Origin: Methanobacterium sp.
Lineage (GTDB): Archaea; Methanobacteriota; Methanobacteria; Methanobacteriales; Methanobacteriaceae
Length of the DNA stretch: 64,000 nt
Direction of reading: 5' to 3'
Assembly: GCF_038562635.1 (NCBI RefSeq)
Contig: NZ_JBCFBO010000001.1
Location: 759,869-823,868, forward strand
The position numbers and the translations under genes were made by a program. How positions within the stretch are numbered: position 1 is the first letter of the stretch; every line of letters starts with the position of its first letter. The notes beneath the pieces were generated by a model that was not told where the DNA came from, did no database searches, and saw nothing but the letters and a program-made list of their open reading frames with translations. This document shows, piece by piece, positions 26,788 to 35,899 of the stretch.

Positions 26788-27010
26788 ATAGAATTCATTT
26801 GTGGTCTCTTTTATTGAATTCATTTGATTGGTGCCTTTTATTGGATTCATCTATGGCACCTCCAATAGAACTACCGTCCTTCTTGTCAGGGTTGAAATAC
26901 TGCAAAGCTCTCCTAAGGAACTAATCACTTCTATTTCTCTAAAAGCCTAATCTCCCGCTAGGGATTACTATTCTATGGCAACATTCTAGATCCAGCTAAG
27001 GATTCTATAA
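26788..27010. repeat. Degenerate tandem and hairpin repeats
   Basis: Three diverged units of about 26 nt (cores ATAGAATTCATTTG, ATTGAATTCATTTG and ATTGGATTCATCT) run from 26788 to 26860. Further on, CTCCTAAGGA, CTCCCGCTAGGGATTA and ATCCAGCTAAGGATTCTA are variants of a short hairpin unit (about 26909-27008). The block is less AT-rich than its surroundings. It fills most of the gap 26731-27195. Confidence 0.5.
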
Positions 27011-27114
27011 AAGGTCACTCATCTTTGCTACCTGCGTATATACACTTTTTAAATTGTTTTACTTACTCTCTAAAACACCATACAAGAAAATAAGATGAGT
27101 AAGTTATTCACTGA

Positions 27115-27134
27115 ATAAGTTATACAGTTACTAA
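27115..27134 (+). repeat. Dispersed 20-bp motif, site 2
   Basis: ATAAGTTATACAGTTACTAA, one mismatch to site 1. It is flanked by AAGTTATTCA on the left and TGAATAACTT on the right, a perfect 10-bp inverted repeat around the motif. Confidence 0.7.
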
Positions 27135-27195
27135 CTGAATAACTTCACATAAATATTAAAATACAAAAATAATCCTTAAATAAAAATATAAAATG

Positions 27196-27672
27196 TTAAC
27201 GCTTTCCTTTTTTGAATTCATACATTAATTCCATGGATTCAACAGCTAAAACCTGTAACATTTCTTTTAATTTGTTTTTTTCATCAAGTGATAAAGATTG
27301 AACTCTCTCTTCCCATTTCTTATCTATTTCTGAAATAGCATCTACAGCAGCCCTTCCTTTTTCTGTAACTGTAATTATCTTCCTTCTGCGGTTGTTTTCA
27401 TCAACTTTACGTTGGACCATACCTGCATCTTCCAATTTTCTCAATGCCCGGGCTATTGTACTTTCATTCATGTGAAATCTACTTGCTAACTCCTCCTGAA
27501 TTATGCCGTCTTCACGGGCTAAACCCATTAAAAATTGAAACTGCCCTCCAATCCCCAACTTTTCTATTTCACTAAATAAAAAAGCCATATGAGACCTGCT
27601 GATAGTGGTTATTAAAGATCCTAAGGGCATATCCATAATTTCTTCCTTTGATAAATGTCCTCTTTCTTTCAT
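27196..27672 (-). CDS. MarR family transcriptional regulator
   Basis: 158 residues. The winged helix includes LAREDGIIQEELASRFHMNESTIARALRKL and the wing VDENNRRRKIITVTEKGR, the MarR signature. It lies 83 nt downstream of a MATE exporter on the same strand and is probably cotranscribed. MarR proteins are usually repressors of efflux genes released by small aromatic or oxidising ligands. GGGAGA precedes the ATG. Confidence 0.93.
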   Translation of the reverse strand: MKERGHLSKEEIMDMPLGSLITTISRSHMAFLFSEIEKLGIGGQFQFLMGLAREDGIIQEELASRFHMNESTIARALRKLEDAGMVQRKVDENNRRRKIITVTEKGRAAVDAISEIDKKWEERVQSLSLDEKNKLKEMLQVLAVESMELMYEFKKGKR

Positions 27673-27755
27673 TTTTCTCCCGATTTTTATATTTAAGTAA
27701 CCTTATTTTTAATTTTAATGTTTTCTTGTATTTAAAAAGAGGAGAAAAAACTCAG

Positions 27756-29177
27756 TTAATTTATCCTTTCTCCTTTTTTAAATTCTCTCACAGTTACCTC
27801 CCCAATTTCTTCCTTCTTTAACCCTCTTAAAAAGAGCCTAAAGTATAGATAGCTGATAGCAGACCCTAAAATAACACCAATTACTATTCCCCAGTAAATC
27901 CCGACTGCACCTAAATGAAGCACAATTCCCAGGACATATGCAGCAATTAGTGATAAGACCAAATCTCTTATAACAACTAAAAGCAGTGAGGTAGTTCCTT
28001 TACCCGCTGCCTGGAACACAGCGGTGGATGCAAGCCCAAATGGAATTGCCATAAAGAATATACAGAAAATTCTAAGGAACTCTGCTATCATTGGTATCAT
28101 ATCCCCACTGTTTGCAGAATAAGCAAACAACCAGGCGATATTTGGGGCGAAAATGTAGGTTACTACCGCCAAAACCAGAGATATAATCACCCCTAATTTT
28201 ATGGCATAATGACAGCTTATCTCTAAATTTTTATAGTTCTTTGCACCATAAGCAACTCCGGCAACGGTTAATACAGCAGTTTCTATTCCAAGTGCAGGTA
28301 TTATCCCCATGGACACGATTCTCCATCCAGCAGTATAAACAGCCACTGCAGTTGTTCCAGCTGCAATAACTAACATTGCATTGATACCTACTGTCAGCAC
28401 AGACATTATAAACTGTTCTACACTTGCAGGTAACGTTATTGCGAGTATACCTTTAATGATCCCTGCATCAAAATGGAAATCTTTAAATTTAAATGCTAGA
28501 TAAGTATCCCTTTTTATAAGTATCCAGTAAAATATGGCAACTGCTGCTACAGATGATGATAATACAGTAGCTACTGCTGCCCCGCTAATTCCCATGTTCA
28601 GTGTGTAAATAAATATGGGAGCTATAACCATGTTTAGTATACTGCTTATTGCAATTGCATAGGTAGCTCTCTTCATGTCTCCTTCTGCACGCAGAATACT
28701 GGACCCAACTGAATTAAATAGTATTGCAAAAGACCCAGCAAATATAATTTGCCCGTATTGTGTTGCAAGGGTTAACACACTTGCCGCACCAATTGCAAGT
28801 AGTATATCCTTTAAAAGAAGAATCAAAACAACAGGAAGCACCACAGAAAGTACAGCAGTTATTAAAATTGCATGCATACCTGCATTATCTGCATTATCTT
28901 TATCGTTTGCCCCTATACACCGGGCTATAAGGGAAGTAGCACCTGCCCCTAAGCCCTGTGCAAGCCCTACAATTACCATAAATATTGGAGAAATAAACCC
29001 CAAAGCAGCAAGTGCATCAGCACCAAGTCCTGCTACCCATATACTGTCAACTATCTGGTAACTAACTATAAGGATCATGATCAACATCATGGGGAAAGAT
29101 AATTTCCTTATGGCTCGCTTAGGATCTCCTGTTATCAAGTTAATCCTGCTATTTGCATTTTTAGTTTCATCTATCAT
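27756..29177 (-). CDS. MATE family efflux transporter
   Basis: 473 residues with about 12 membrane helices in two homologous halves. The N-terminal region shows SFPMMLIMILIVSYQIVDSIWVA, typical of MATE helix 1, and GLGAGATSLIARCIGA after helix 2. The family exports drugs or metabolites by Na+ or H+ antiport. It is first in an operon with a MarR regulator. AGGGGATA precedes the ATG, and TTGCA-type palindromes stand upstream. Confidence 0.93.
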   Translation of the reverse strand: MIDETKNANSRINLITGDPKRAIRKLSFPMMLIMILIVSYQIVDSIWVAGLGADALAALGFISPIFMVIVGLAQGLGAGATSLIARCIGANDKDNADNAGMHAILITAVLSVVLPVVLILLLKDILLAIGAASVLTLATQYGQIIFAGSFAILFNSVGSSILRAEGDMKRATYAIAISSILNMVIAPIFIYTLNMGISGAAVATVLSSSVAAVAIFYWILIKRDTYLAFKFKDFHFDAGIIKGILAITLPASVEQFIMSVLTVGINAMLVIAAGTTAVAVYTAGWRIVSMGIIPALGIETAVLTVAGVAYGAKNYKNLEISCHYAIKLGVIISLVLAVVTYIFAPNIAWLFAYSANSGDMIPMIAEFLRIFCIFFMAIPFGLASTAVFQAAGKGTTSLLLVVIRDLVLSLIAAYVLGIVLHLGAVGIYWGIVIGVILGSAISYLYFRLFLRGLKKEEIGEVTVREFKKGERIN

Positions 29178-29252
29178 TTTTTTATCCCCTAATCTTTGAT
29201 TAAGATTTTCTTTAACCTTTTTCTATTTTGTTAAAATTACAAGTTCAATACC

Positions 29253-29330
29253 CTTGCACATATCAATAGTTGCATACTGCAAGTGTTAGGAAATATAACA
29301 CTCATTACATATATACTTGCACCATGCAAG
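29253..29330 (-). promoter_or_regulatory. Candidate MarR operators upstream of the MATE gene
   Basis: CTTGCA (29253-29258) faces TGCAAG (29278-29283), and CTTGCA-CCA-TGCAAG lies at 29316-29330. Between them AGTGTTA/TAACACT (29282-29288, 29296-29302) forms another palindrome. The repeated half site TTGCA before an exporter with a cotranscribed MarR gene suggests autoregulation. The rest of gap 29178-29518 is AT-rich with nothing recognised. Confidence 0.5.
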
Positions 29331-29518
29331 AGTTGTGGTCAAAATCAAAATGCCTTAAAAAACACCAAATATTATCAAAAAACCAGAATAAAAGTCAAAT
29401 TAAAGTAAAAAAAAATCATTTATAAACTAAACATGCATAAAAAAGTAAATAACTTGTATTCTACATGCAAAACTACACCCTAAATGCAAAATACAAATTA
29501 AATCACAAATAAAATCAT

Positions 29519-29677
29519 TTATCCCATAAACCAGCCTAAAACTCTAAATATCATAAATGCACTTTTAACCAACCTATTCAATATAGCTATTCCAATTACA
29601 ATACGTCCAAATATTCCAAACTTTGAAAGAAGCCAAAAGCTCACAAATTTCCATATTATATCTATTAACCAGCCCAT
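29519..29677 (-). CDS. Small hydrophobic (membrane) protein
   Basis: 52 residues, MGWLIDIIWKFVSFWLLSKF onward, with GGAGG about 8 nt before the ATG. Two hydrophobic helices with interspersed Lys and Arg and several Trp/Phe suggest a small membrane peptide. It follows the UbiA gene by 23 nt on the same strand and is probably cotranscribed. No family recognised. Confidence 0.7.
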   Translation of the reverse strand: MGWLIDIIWKFVSFWLLSKFGIFGRIVIGIAILNRLVKSAFMIFRVLGWFMG

Positions 29678-29700
29678 ATTAATTTCCTCCATTCATATTT

Positions 29701-30627
29701 TTACGATAAGATTAAAAACACGAAATAGCTGTTAATTAAAATTCCAATTAAAAATATTGATTTAATATTGAATGTAGCATATTTAGTAGCTGATTCTCTA
29801 TCTAAAGGCATCTTCAGCAGCTCCAATATCCCCAAACTTAAGGGAATTAATGAAATAAAAGTAATCACTTTAAAATTTAGGACCTGCGGATAAAGACCCG
29901 TAACTGATATTAAAGCAAAAGATAGTGTCATCATAAACGCAGAAATTCCAATAAACTTAAAACCAAATTTACGGCCATTTGCTACAACCAGAGTTATTTT
30001 ACCACCCAGTTTATCCCCTTCCATATCTGGAATATTGGCACTGTTAGTTAAAAATAGTCTTGAAAAAGCAAGAGGTATAGTGAAAATCAGCATAGGAATA
30101 GTTAATGTTCCCATTAAAGTAAAAAATCCTGCAGAAGGCAGTAAAATTCCATAAAGAGCATTTGAAACTTCACCAAGCCTGTTGTAAGCTAATTTTAAAG
30201 GAGGTGCAGTGTAAAACCATGCTAAAAAATTACCAAATACTGCCAGTAAGAAAAATTCAACAGGGTATGAAAAAATAACAATAAAAACAGCTGCAAGAAC
30301 TACTGAAAGCAAATTAAGTGCAATAGCTAATCCCTTTGAAAATCGCTTTAATTCAGGGTTTTCAAGTAATACACCACTACCTGCAGAAACAGTACTAGGT
30401 CCTGAAAGGCTGTCTGTTTTAAAGTCATAATAATCATTACTGTAGTGAACAGCAAGATGACATAAAAGCAAAATTGAATAACCCATTATAAATTTAGTTA
30501 AACTAAATTCAGCATTGAAAATAACCGATAACAGGGCACCCATAATAAAAAGCAAAAATCCATCAAACAGGAACATTGGCCTTCCTAATTTAACAATTTT
30601 TATCAGGGTATCCCATTTAACATTCAT
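29701..30627 (-). CDS. UbiA family prenyltransferase
   Basis: 308 residues from ATG 30627 (MNVKWDTLIKIVKLGRP), the point where UbiA proteins normally begin; a frame from 30714 would add 29 residues. Neither has a good ribosome binding site. Eight or nine membrane helices. The first Asp-rich motif is NDYYDFKTD and the second is IPDMEGDKLGGK, both needed for Mg2+ and prenyl diphosphate binding. The acceptor is unknown; it resembles MenA/UbiA-type enzymes more than the lipid enzyme DGGGP synthase, with low certainty. Confidence 0.87.
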   Translation of the reverse strand: MNVKWDTLIKIVKLGRPMFLFDGFLLFIMGALLSVIFNAEFSLTKFIMGYSILLLCHLAVHYSNDYYDFKTDSLSGPSTVSAGSGVLLENPELKRFSKGLAIALNLLSVVLAAVFIVIFSYPVEFFLLAVFGNFLAWFYTAPPLKLAYNRLGEVSNALYGILLPSAGFFTLMGTLTIPMLIFTIPLAFSRLFLTNSANIPDMEGDKLGGKITLVVANGRKFGFKFIGISAFMMTLSFALISVTGLYPQVLNFKVITFISLIPLSLGILELLKMPLDRESATKYATFNIKSIFLIGILINSYFVFLILS

Positions 30628-30775
30628 AATATTATTAAATAAATTATTACATAAATATTTTTTAATACTGTTTAAGATATCTAAAAAAGTCAATATCTTT
30701 GGGCATTTACCCATTCCAAATATGTTACATGTTTAATAGTTAAAGTTTATTGAAATTTTTACTTCAAAATAGTAT

Positions 30776-30949
30776 CTACAGAATATTTTTAGATTCAGGA
30801 AAACCTGATTTCTCCTCGATAATTTCTCCAAGTTCATCAACTAATTGTTCTAAATCTTCATCATCATCAGAAGTCCATTCCATCCCCGCATAATCATACA
30901 ATGCTTTAAAATGTTTTCGTAAAATTTTAATAGCTTTTTCCTTACCCAT
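30776..30949 (-). CDS. Hypothetical small acidic protein
   Basis: 57 residues, MGKEKAIKILRKHFKALYDY followed by an acidic middle (TSDDDEDLEQLVDELGEIIEE). The ribosome binding site GGGGGAGG is excellent. It looks like two short helices. No family recognised. It precedes the UbiA gene on the same strand by about 60-150 nt. Confidence 0.7.
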   Translation of the reverse strand: MGKEKAIKILRKHFKALYDYAGMEWTSDDDEDLEQLVDELGEIIEEKSGFPESKNIL

Positions 30950-31288
30950 AATAAGCCTCCCCCATCTAAATTATTATTTAATTTGATTTAATATAAATAA
31001 ATATCTTTTCACAATTAAATTTAAATTTAAATTTTTAACTAAGAGTATACAGCATAAATTTTATAAAATATACATAATAAACATTCTATTTATAAATTCA
31101 CATCACTAATACTGCATAATATGTAAATTAAATTTGATTCATGATTATATGTAATGGAATATAATCTTAAATGTTTTTATTTTGTTGTTAATGTGATTAA
31201 AATCACACAATAGACCATCTACTTTAAATAATTTAAAATTAATAATGGATATTGCGTATTTTACCAATTTGTATCTATACGCCCTCAA

Positions 31289-31366
31289 AGGTGTTAGACC
31301 ACTAAAAAAACAAACACCTACCACTTAGGGACACTCGCTTACACTCCTATACTGAGTGTCCCTAAG
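31289..31366. other. Two adjacent perfect hairpins in a divergent spacer
   Basis: AGGTGTT/AACACCT (31289-31295, 31313-31319) is followed by a 13-bp perfect stem, CTTAGGGACACTC (31324-31336) and GAGTGTCCCTAAG (31354-31366), with a 17-nt loop. They lie between divergent genes (gap 30950-31617), where a terminator is not expected. Possibly a small RNA or mobile-element relic. Nothing else is recognised in the gap. Confidence 0.5.
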
Positions 31367-31617
31367 CCAATGTTAAATTAATTTTAACAAATAAGGATAA
31401 TTGATAAAAAATAAATTCTTGTATCTTAAATCTAAGGCACCATCTAAAATGTACACTACTCCCAGAAATATTCAATTTAAAATATTTCGTAAAATGAGTA
31501 TATCCTAATTAAACACCCTATTTGGTGGAGCACTATTTTAAAACTTTTATTAAATATTTTGAACTATTTCCACAACAAATATATGGTTTAAAAGGGTAAT
31601 CTAACTAAGGTGATACC

Positions 31618-31797
31618 ATGGATAATAAAGAAAAAGTAATCAAAGCTTTTAAAGACTCAGAAGAACCATTAAACGCCACCAAAGTCAGCCAGATTTCTGG
31701 CGTCGATAAAAAAGAAGTTGACAAAATAATGAAAGAACTAAAAAAAGATGAAACTATTTATTCCCCTAAAAGGTGCTACTGGACATTAAAAGAATAA
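31618..31797 (+). CDS. Small winged-helix protein
   Basis: 59 residues, MDNKEKVIKAFKDSEEPLNA, then VSQISGVDKKEVDKIMKELKKD, and a wing-like YSPKRCYWTL. The layout helix-turn-helix-wing matches the minimal winged-helix proteins common in Methanobacteriales. Probably DNA-binding. GGTGAT is 3-4 nt before the ATG. Confidence 0.8.
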   Translation: MDNKEKVIKAFKDSEEPLNATKVSQISGVDKKEVDKIMKELKKDETIYSPKRCYWTLKE

Positions 31798-31907
31798 ATA
31801 GTCGTATTTTTTATTTTTACTCAATTTTATTTATAAAAACATTTTAAAAGGAATATTTGCATACAGCAAGATTAAATGAATTAGTAACTTATTCAATTGC
31901 TCACTTC

Positions 31908-31927
31908 ATAAGTTATGCAGTTATTAA
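31908..31927 (+). repeat. Dispersed 20-bp motif, site 3
   Basis: ATAAGTTATGCAGTTATTAA, one mismatch to site 1. AACTTATTCA occurs about 20 nt to its left, as at sites 2 and 5. Confidence 0.7.
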
Positions 31928-32016
31928 TTACATAACACATTTTAGCAGTGCTGTTAAGCAGTGCTCACAAGATATACTCTAAAAATAAAGTAAGCTGATT
32001 AAGAGCAAAATATTTT

Positions 32017-32751
32017 TTAAATTCTCAAATAGCTTGAAATAAACGCAAAAAAAGCAAAACCTCCAATAAAAGCTAATGCTGCAAGCCTTGCTTCCCCATT
32101 TCTGTGAGATTCAGGTATAATCTCTTCAGCAGTTACTGTTAATAAAATACCTGCAGCAAAAGCCAGTATGATATATTCTACAATAGGAGGCTGCCCTTTA
32201 ACAAGGAAATACCCTGCAGATGCACCTAACAAAACAGGTAAACTTGCAAAAAGGTTTAAAATTATTCTTAAATTCTTTTTAATGCCCCTCTCTTTGAATG
32301 AAGCAATAGTAGCAAAACCTTCAGGTATATCTGCAGAAACTACACCTAATGCGACTAAAAAACCAATTTGTAAATCTATTAAAGACCCGGCACCGATTAA
32401 AAGACCATCAGTAAATGAATCTATTGCAACGCCAAAAAAGATTGCCCAAGCAGTTGTTGAGTGATTTAGATTACCTAATCTGCCCTGTACGAAGTTAATC
32501 AGTTGATCGATAGTAATAAAAAAAATACCACCTACAATAAATGCTAATATAGTTATCCATGGTGTGTTCGATTTTAAAATTTCAGGCATTAATTCTATAC
32601 TAATTACAGCAAGTATAATCCCTGCCGCTACGTGCAAAGCTAAACTTAAATTTTTTCTGTCTATTTTTAAAAATTCTGCAGCAATACCGCCAGAAAAAGT
32701 TCCTATGGCAGGCAGTAACGAGAATAATATGACTAACAAGAATTCATTCAT
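32017..32751 (-). CDS. ZIP family metal transporter
   Basis: 244 residues, about eight membrane helices. Family motifs seen: HVAAGIILAVISIELMPE in helix 2, GVAIDSFTDGLLIGA in helix 4, and SADIPEGFATIASF in helix 5, which carry the metal-binding His, Asp and Glu residues. AEEIIPESH follows later. Expected role is uptake of Zn, Fe or Mn into the cytoplasm. There is no ribosome binding site; TTTAATATA lies about 24 nt upstream, so it is probably leaderless. Confidence 0.9.
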   Translation of the reverse strand: MNEFLLVILFSLLPAIGTFSGGIAAEFLKIDRKNLSLALHVAAGIILAVISIELMPEILKSNTPWITILAFIVGGIFFITIDQLINFVQGRLGNLNHSTTAWAIFFGVAIDSFTDGLLIGAGSLIDLQIGFLVALGVVSADIPEGFATIASFKERGIKKNLRIILNLFASLPVLLGASAGYFLVKGQPPIVEYIILAFAAGILLTVTAEEIIPESHRNGEARLAALAFIGGFAFFAFISSYLRI

Positions 32752-32785
32752 GTTTACACTTTAAAGTTATATTAAACCAATTATT

Positions 32786-33411
32786 TTATTTTTTATATTT
32801 TTTATAAATAATAAAACATATTACAGCTATCAATATTCCAATAATCACTATTTCTTCAGATATACCAATTTCAGATTTTATAATCCCGTATAAACTTCCA
32901 AACTGCCATGCCATGACTCCTAAAATAAATGATTTTACTAATGTCCCTCTGAAAGTAATGAGGATATACATTTTAACATCATACTTTATAAAACCGCAAA
33001 ATGCGCTGATAACAACACTTGGCACTGTCGAAGAGCTCTCGCTGTAAAAATTGATAATGCCATTAAATTATTTTAAAAATACTTCTGTTTTTTCTATTTC
33101 CTTCCAGAAAGTCCAAGGTATTTGCCCCAACAGTCAGTAAAGGGTTTGCCAATATAATAAACAATTCCATAAATAAGTAAAGATCCAATGGTAACCCCTG
33201 CCGCTGCATGTATAGCTATAATAAGTAAAAGTATCTAGAATGCATGAAGTGAAATGGGGATATTTTCCATTATAAAAAAGCTCGAACCTATTATAACAGC
33301 TGTTGATGGTATTGGAGCAATAATCTCTTGAAGGACACTTCCAAAAAAGATGGCCCCTAAAATATATGTGATTATAAATCCTTCTAAAAAAGTTACTAAC
33401 TCTGTAAACAT
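32786..33411 (-). pseudogene. Degraded DedA/VTT-domain membrane protein
   Basis: From ATG 33411 (behind GAGGTTT) the frame gives MFTELVTFLEGFIITYIL and IIAPIPSTAVIIGSSFF, the DedA start, then an in-frame TAG after SLHAF. The same frame continues IHAAAGVTIGSLLIYGIVYY and meets a second TAG. The C-terminal part (VPSVVISAFCGFIKYD, LITFRGTLVKSFILGV) resumes in another frame at about 33050. A middle segment of perhaps 40-50 residues is missing. Two stops plus a frameshift mean no functional product. Confidence 0.85.
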
Positions 33412-33670
33412 AGATTGAAACCTCGTTTAAACAATATTTTCTATGATTAAACAAAAATTGTTTTTTTTTGTAACAAGCAATTTTAAAAAATAGAGTTAAT
33501 CAGATTTTGCACATGTTTAATATGTAATTTGACTTACAAATACATTTTAATAGGTATAATTTCAGATTTTTAAATTTATGGCCTAATCCTAAGTTGAGAT
33601 CTTCTAATTAATTAAATAAATCAGGTAAATAATATAATAAAAGTGATTAAGTTAACCAGTTATTCACTTT

Positions 33671-33690
33671 ATAAGTTATACACTTACTAA
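33671..33690 (+). repeat. Dispersed 20-bp motif, site 4
   Basis: ATAAGTTATACACTTACTAA, two mismatches to site 1, preceded by CCAGTTATTCACTTT and followed by GTTACG. Confidence 0.7.
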
Positions 33691-33967
33691 GTTACGTTTA
33701 ATGTAATGCAGAATATGTCAGAAGGTTAGATGCCATAATCTACATTTGTCTCACCTGAAAGGAAAATTGTCAAATCATGAAATTTTTGTTATCACCAATA
33801 AATTCATTTAAAAAAAATATCAAAATTTAGCCGCCAAACTGCATGAATTATCCATTATTTAATTATAAATACAGTTTTATATTTTAAGGCAAAAAACTTG
33901 AAAATACATCCCTCCACTGAATTTCACCCTAACCGCATTAAGAGTGCAACTTATAAGTTATAATGAA

Positions 33968-34062
33968 ATGTTTATATACTAAAACGTTTACATTATAAGT
34001 TAAGTGGAATTAATCGCTCCACTTAAGGAGATGTAATCAAAATTGCTTTTTCATCTCCTTTC
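33968..34062 (+). ncRNA. Candidate small RNA with two hairpins
   Basis: TTATATAC at 33972 is a strong TATA box. About 25 nt on, TTAAGTGGA (34000-34008) pairs with TCCACTTAA (34018-34026), followed directly by GGAGATG (34027-34033) and CATCTCC (34052-34058). The expected transcript start falls at the first stem. No frame follows. The same promoter layout occurs at 38.92 kb. The remaining parts of 33412-34380 show only repeats and AT-rich sequence. Confidence 0.45.
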
Positions 34063-34186
34063 ATCCCCTTCCACAAACTTGTTATCTATTAAAATTGATC
34101 TTCAACTTATTTTACAATTAAAAAATTACAACAAAAAATAAAATACTCCCTTTTTAACTAATAGAACTTATTCAGTTATTCAATTA

Positions 34187-34206
34187 TTAAGTTACACAGT
34201 TATTAA
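34187..34206 (+). repeat. Dispersed 20-bp motif, site 5
   Basis: TTAAGTTACACAGTTATTAA, two mismatches to site 1, with AACTTATTCAGTTATTCA about 20 nt to its left. Confidence 0.7.
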
Positions 34207-34380
34207 TTATTTAACTCATTAATGAAGAATACTTTAATATTTATCTATTTAAAAAAAAGTAAAATAATTAAAGACATACAATACGTCTCTATTTTTAAAA
34301 AAAAGTTAAAATTTGCTTAAATTACAGCAGATTAACTGTATACTGGTCGAAATTTCAGCAGGTCTTTAAAAAAACAAAAA

Positions 34381-34675
34381 ACATTATAGAAGCATGAGGA
34401 AATGTTGATTTTGAAGTCATTTTAGTAGAACCTAAAGACAAATTAATATATATACTGTTAAATAAGAAAGTAAATGCTGCTTTAAAAGGATCTTTTAGCT
34501 CTACAAAAATTTTTAGTGTTTTAAAAAAAAAGTAGTCCCTAAAATTTACAGAACTTCTTTTTTAAAATTAAATAACCCTCAATTTCTTTTAGCCCCTGTT
34601 GGAATTAGCGAAGTAAATAACATGGAGGATAAACTAAAAATTATAGAATTATGGACGTTTAATTTTCAAAAATAA
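34381..34675 (+). pseudogene. Relic of mtxX (methanogenesis marker protein 4)
   Basis: One frame reads IIEA, a TGA, then GNVDFEVILVEP and KKVNAALKGSFSSTKIFSVL. After a frameshift near 34533 another frame reads VPKIYRTSFLKLNNP and QFLLAPVGISEVNNMEDKLK to a stop at 34673. The order and the motifs (AAxxGSxSSxK, IYR, FxLAPVGI) match the C-terminal part of MtxX/Mmp4, a protein of methanogens related to phosphate acyl/methyl transferases. The N-terminal two thirds are missing. Confidence 0.7.
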
Positions 34676-34782
34676 TTATATTAATGTAAATAATTAAACA
34701 TCAAATTCTTTTTATTAAAATAATAAATTCCAAGATCATAAACTATAAATTTACCATAACTGATGAATAAACAGGAGATAAT

Positions 34783-35841
34783 ATGACTGCAGACACTTTA
34801 AAAAGAAGACAGCTTAAAAAAGAATTATTTGCATTTTTGATCATTACTTTTACAGCTACTTATATACTTAATTTTGTTATGTATGCAATTTCAGGACCTA
34901 TATCAGCAGTACCTCCTGTATTATGGACTGTTACCATAGCCATCAACATGTTCATACCTGCTGCAGCTGCCATCATGTGCATGCTTTACTTCCAAAAGGC
35001 ACTTACAAGGGAAACAAAAATTATTTTCACCTTCTTCTTGATATATGCCATGGTATTTACCATTGAATCATATGCACACCCAATTCAAGCAGGTTCTCTG
35101 GCAGATATGCCAATATTTGCCATGATTATCAGTATTTTAGGGTTTTTAACCTTGGTGATATTGAACTTAAAGAAAAAATGGAGAGACGGGTTAACTTCTT
35201 CAAAGTTATCCTTTGGAAAAAATCTAAGGTACTACATCATCCTACCAGTTATACTTTTTTTGATGCTAACCCTTAGTTATGTTCTTAATTATTATACTGG
35301 ATTGGGAGTTCCTACCAAAGAATTCAGCCCAGTCAGCTATTTCATCTATTCTATAGTTACAGGAATACTGTATATATTCATATTATGGCCCAGTTTCTTT
35401 GGGGAAGAATATGGATGGAGGGTGTATCTCCAGGACAGGTTATTTCCACTTTTAGGCGGGTATAAAGGAGTATTAGTACTTGGTATTATATGGGGATTAT
35501 GGCATGCTCCACTTATTGCCTTCGGATTCAATTATCCCGGACAACCAATTCTTGGAAATATCTTAATGATCCTTCTCACCATCGTGCTGGCCGTTATTTT
35601 CAGCTACGCTGTTTTAAAGACAGGAAGCGTCTGGATAGCTGTGCTGCTGCATTTAGTCACAGATGCAATAGAACTCCCAGCTAACTATTACCTCGGAATA
35701 TCCAAAGATCCCATACTATCATTTGGAATAGGAATATTTGGCATAGCGCTTTTAGCAGTATTTGCTATAGTCCTTTTAAGATCCAGTGTCTGGAAATTAG
35801 GTGAAGAAGCACCTGTAAGTACAGAAAAAAATAGCGCATGA
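34783..35841 (+). CDS. CPBP family intramembrane metalloprotease
   Basis: 352 residues with about eight membrane helices. The CPBP motifs are intact: FGEEYGWRVYLQ (E208, E209, R213), WGLWHAPL (about 236-243) with its His, and LLHLVTDA (H290). These residues bind zinc and cleave or process prenylated or other membrane substrates. Homologues in archaea and bacteria often act in peptide maturation or self-immunity. No partner peptide gene is adjacent. It is flanked by pseudogenes on both sides. Confidence 0.92.
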   Translation: MTADTLKRRQLKKELFAFLIITFTATYILNFVMYAISGPISAVPPVLWTVTIAINMFIPAAAAIMCMLYFQKALTRETKIIFTFFLIYAMVFTIESYAHPIQAGSLADMPIFAMIISILGFLTLVILNLKKKWRDGLTSSKLSFGKNLRYYIILPVILFLMLTLSYVLNYYTGLGVPTKEFSPVSYFIYSIVTGILYIFILWPSFFGEEYGWRVYLQDRLFPLLGGYKGVLVLGIIWGLWHAPLIAFGFNYPGQPILGNILMILLTIVLAVIFSYAVLKTGSVWIAVLLHLVTDAIELPANYYLGISKDPILSFGIGIFGIALLAVFAIVLLRSSVWKLGEEAPVSTEKNSA

Positions 35842-35899
35842 ACCCTACAAACTACTAATTTTTTTATTTTTAGTCTGCAAAGCTTGAAAAACAGTAAAA

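Noticed and set aside
26881..27020. Possible CRISPR remnant because of GTTGAAATAC
   Set aside because: No regular repeat-spacer spacing and no cas genes in the window.
33134..33411. Readthrough of TAG as pyrrolysine in the DedA-like gene
   Set aside because: A second in-frame TAG, a frameshift and a missing segment make it a pseudogene; no pyrrolysine genes are seen.
19761..34206. Integrated plasmid or provirus as the source of the ParA cassette
   Set aside because: No integrase, replication initiator, attachment repeats or virion genes are seen in the window; chromosomal segregation is the simpler reading, though not proven.
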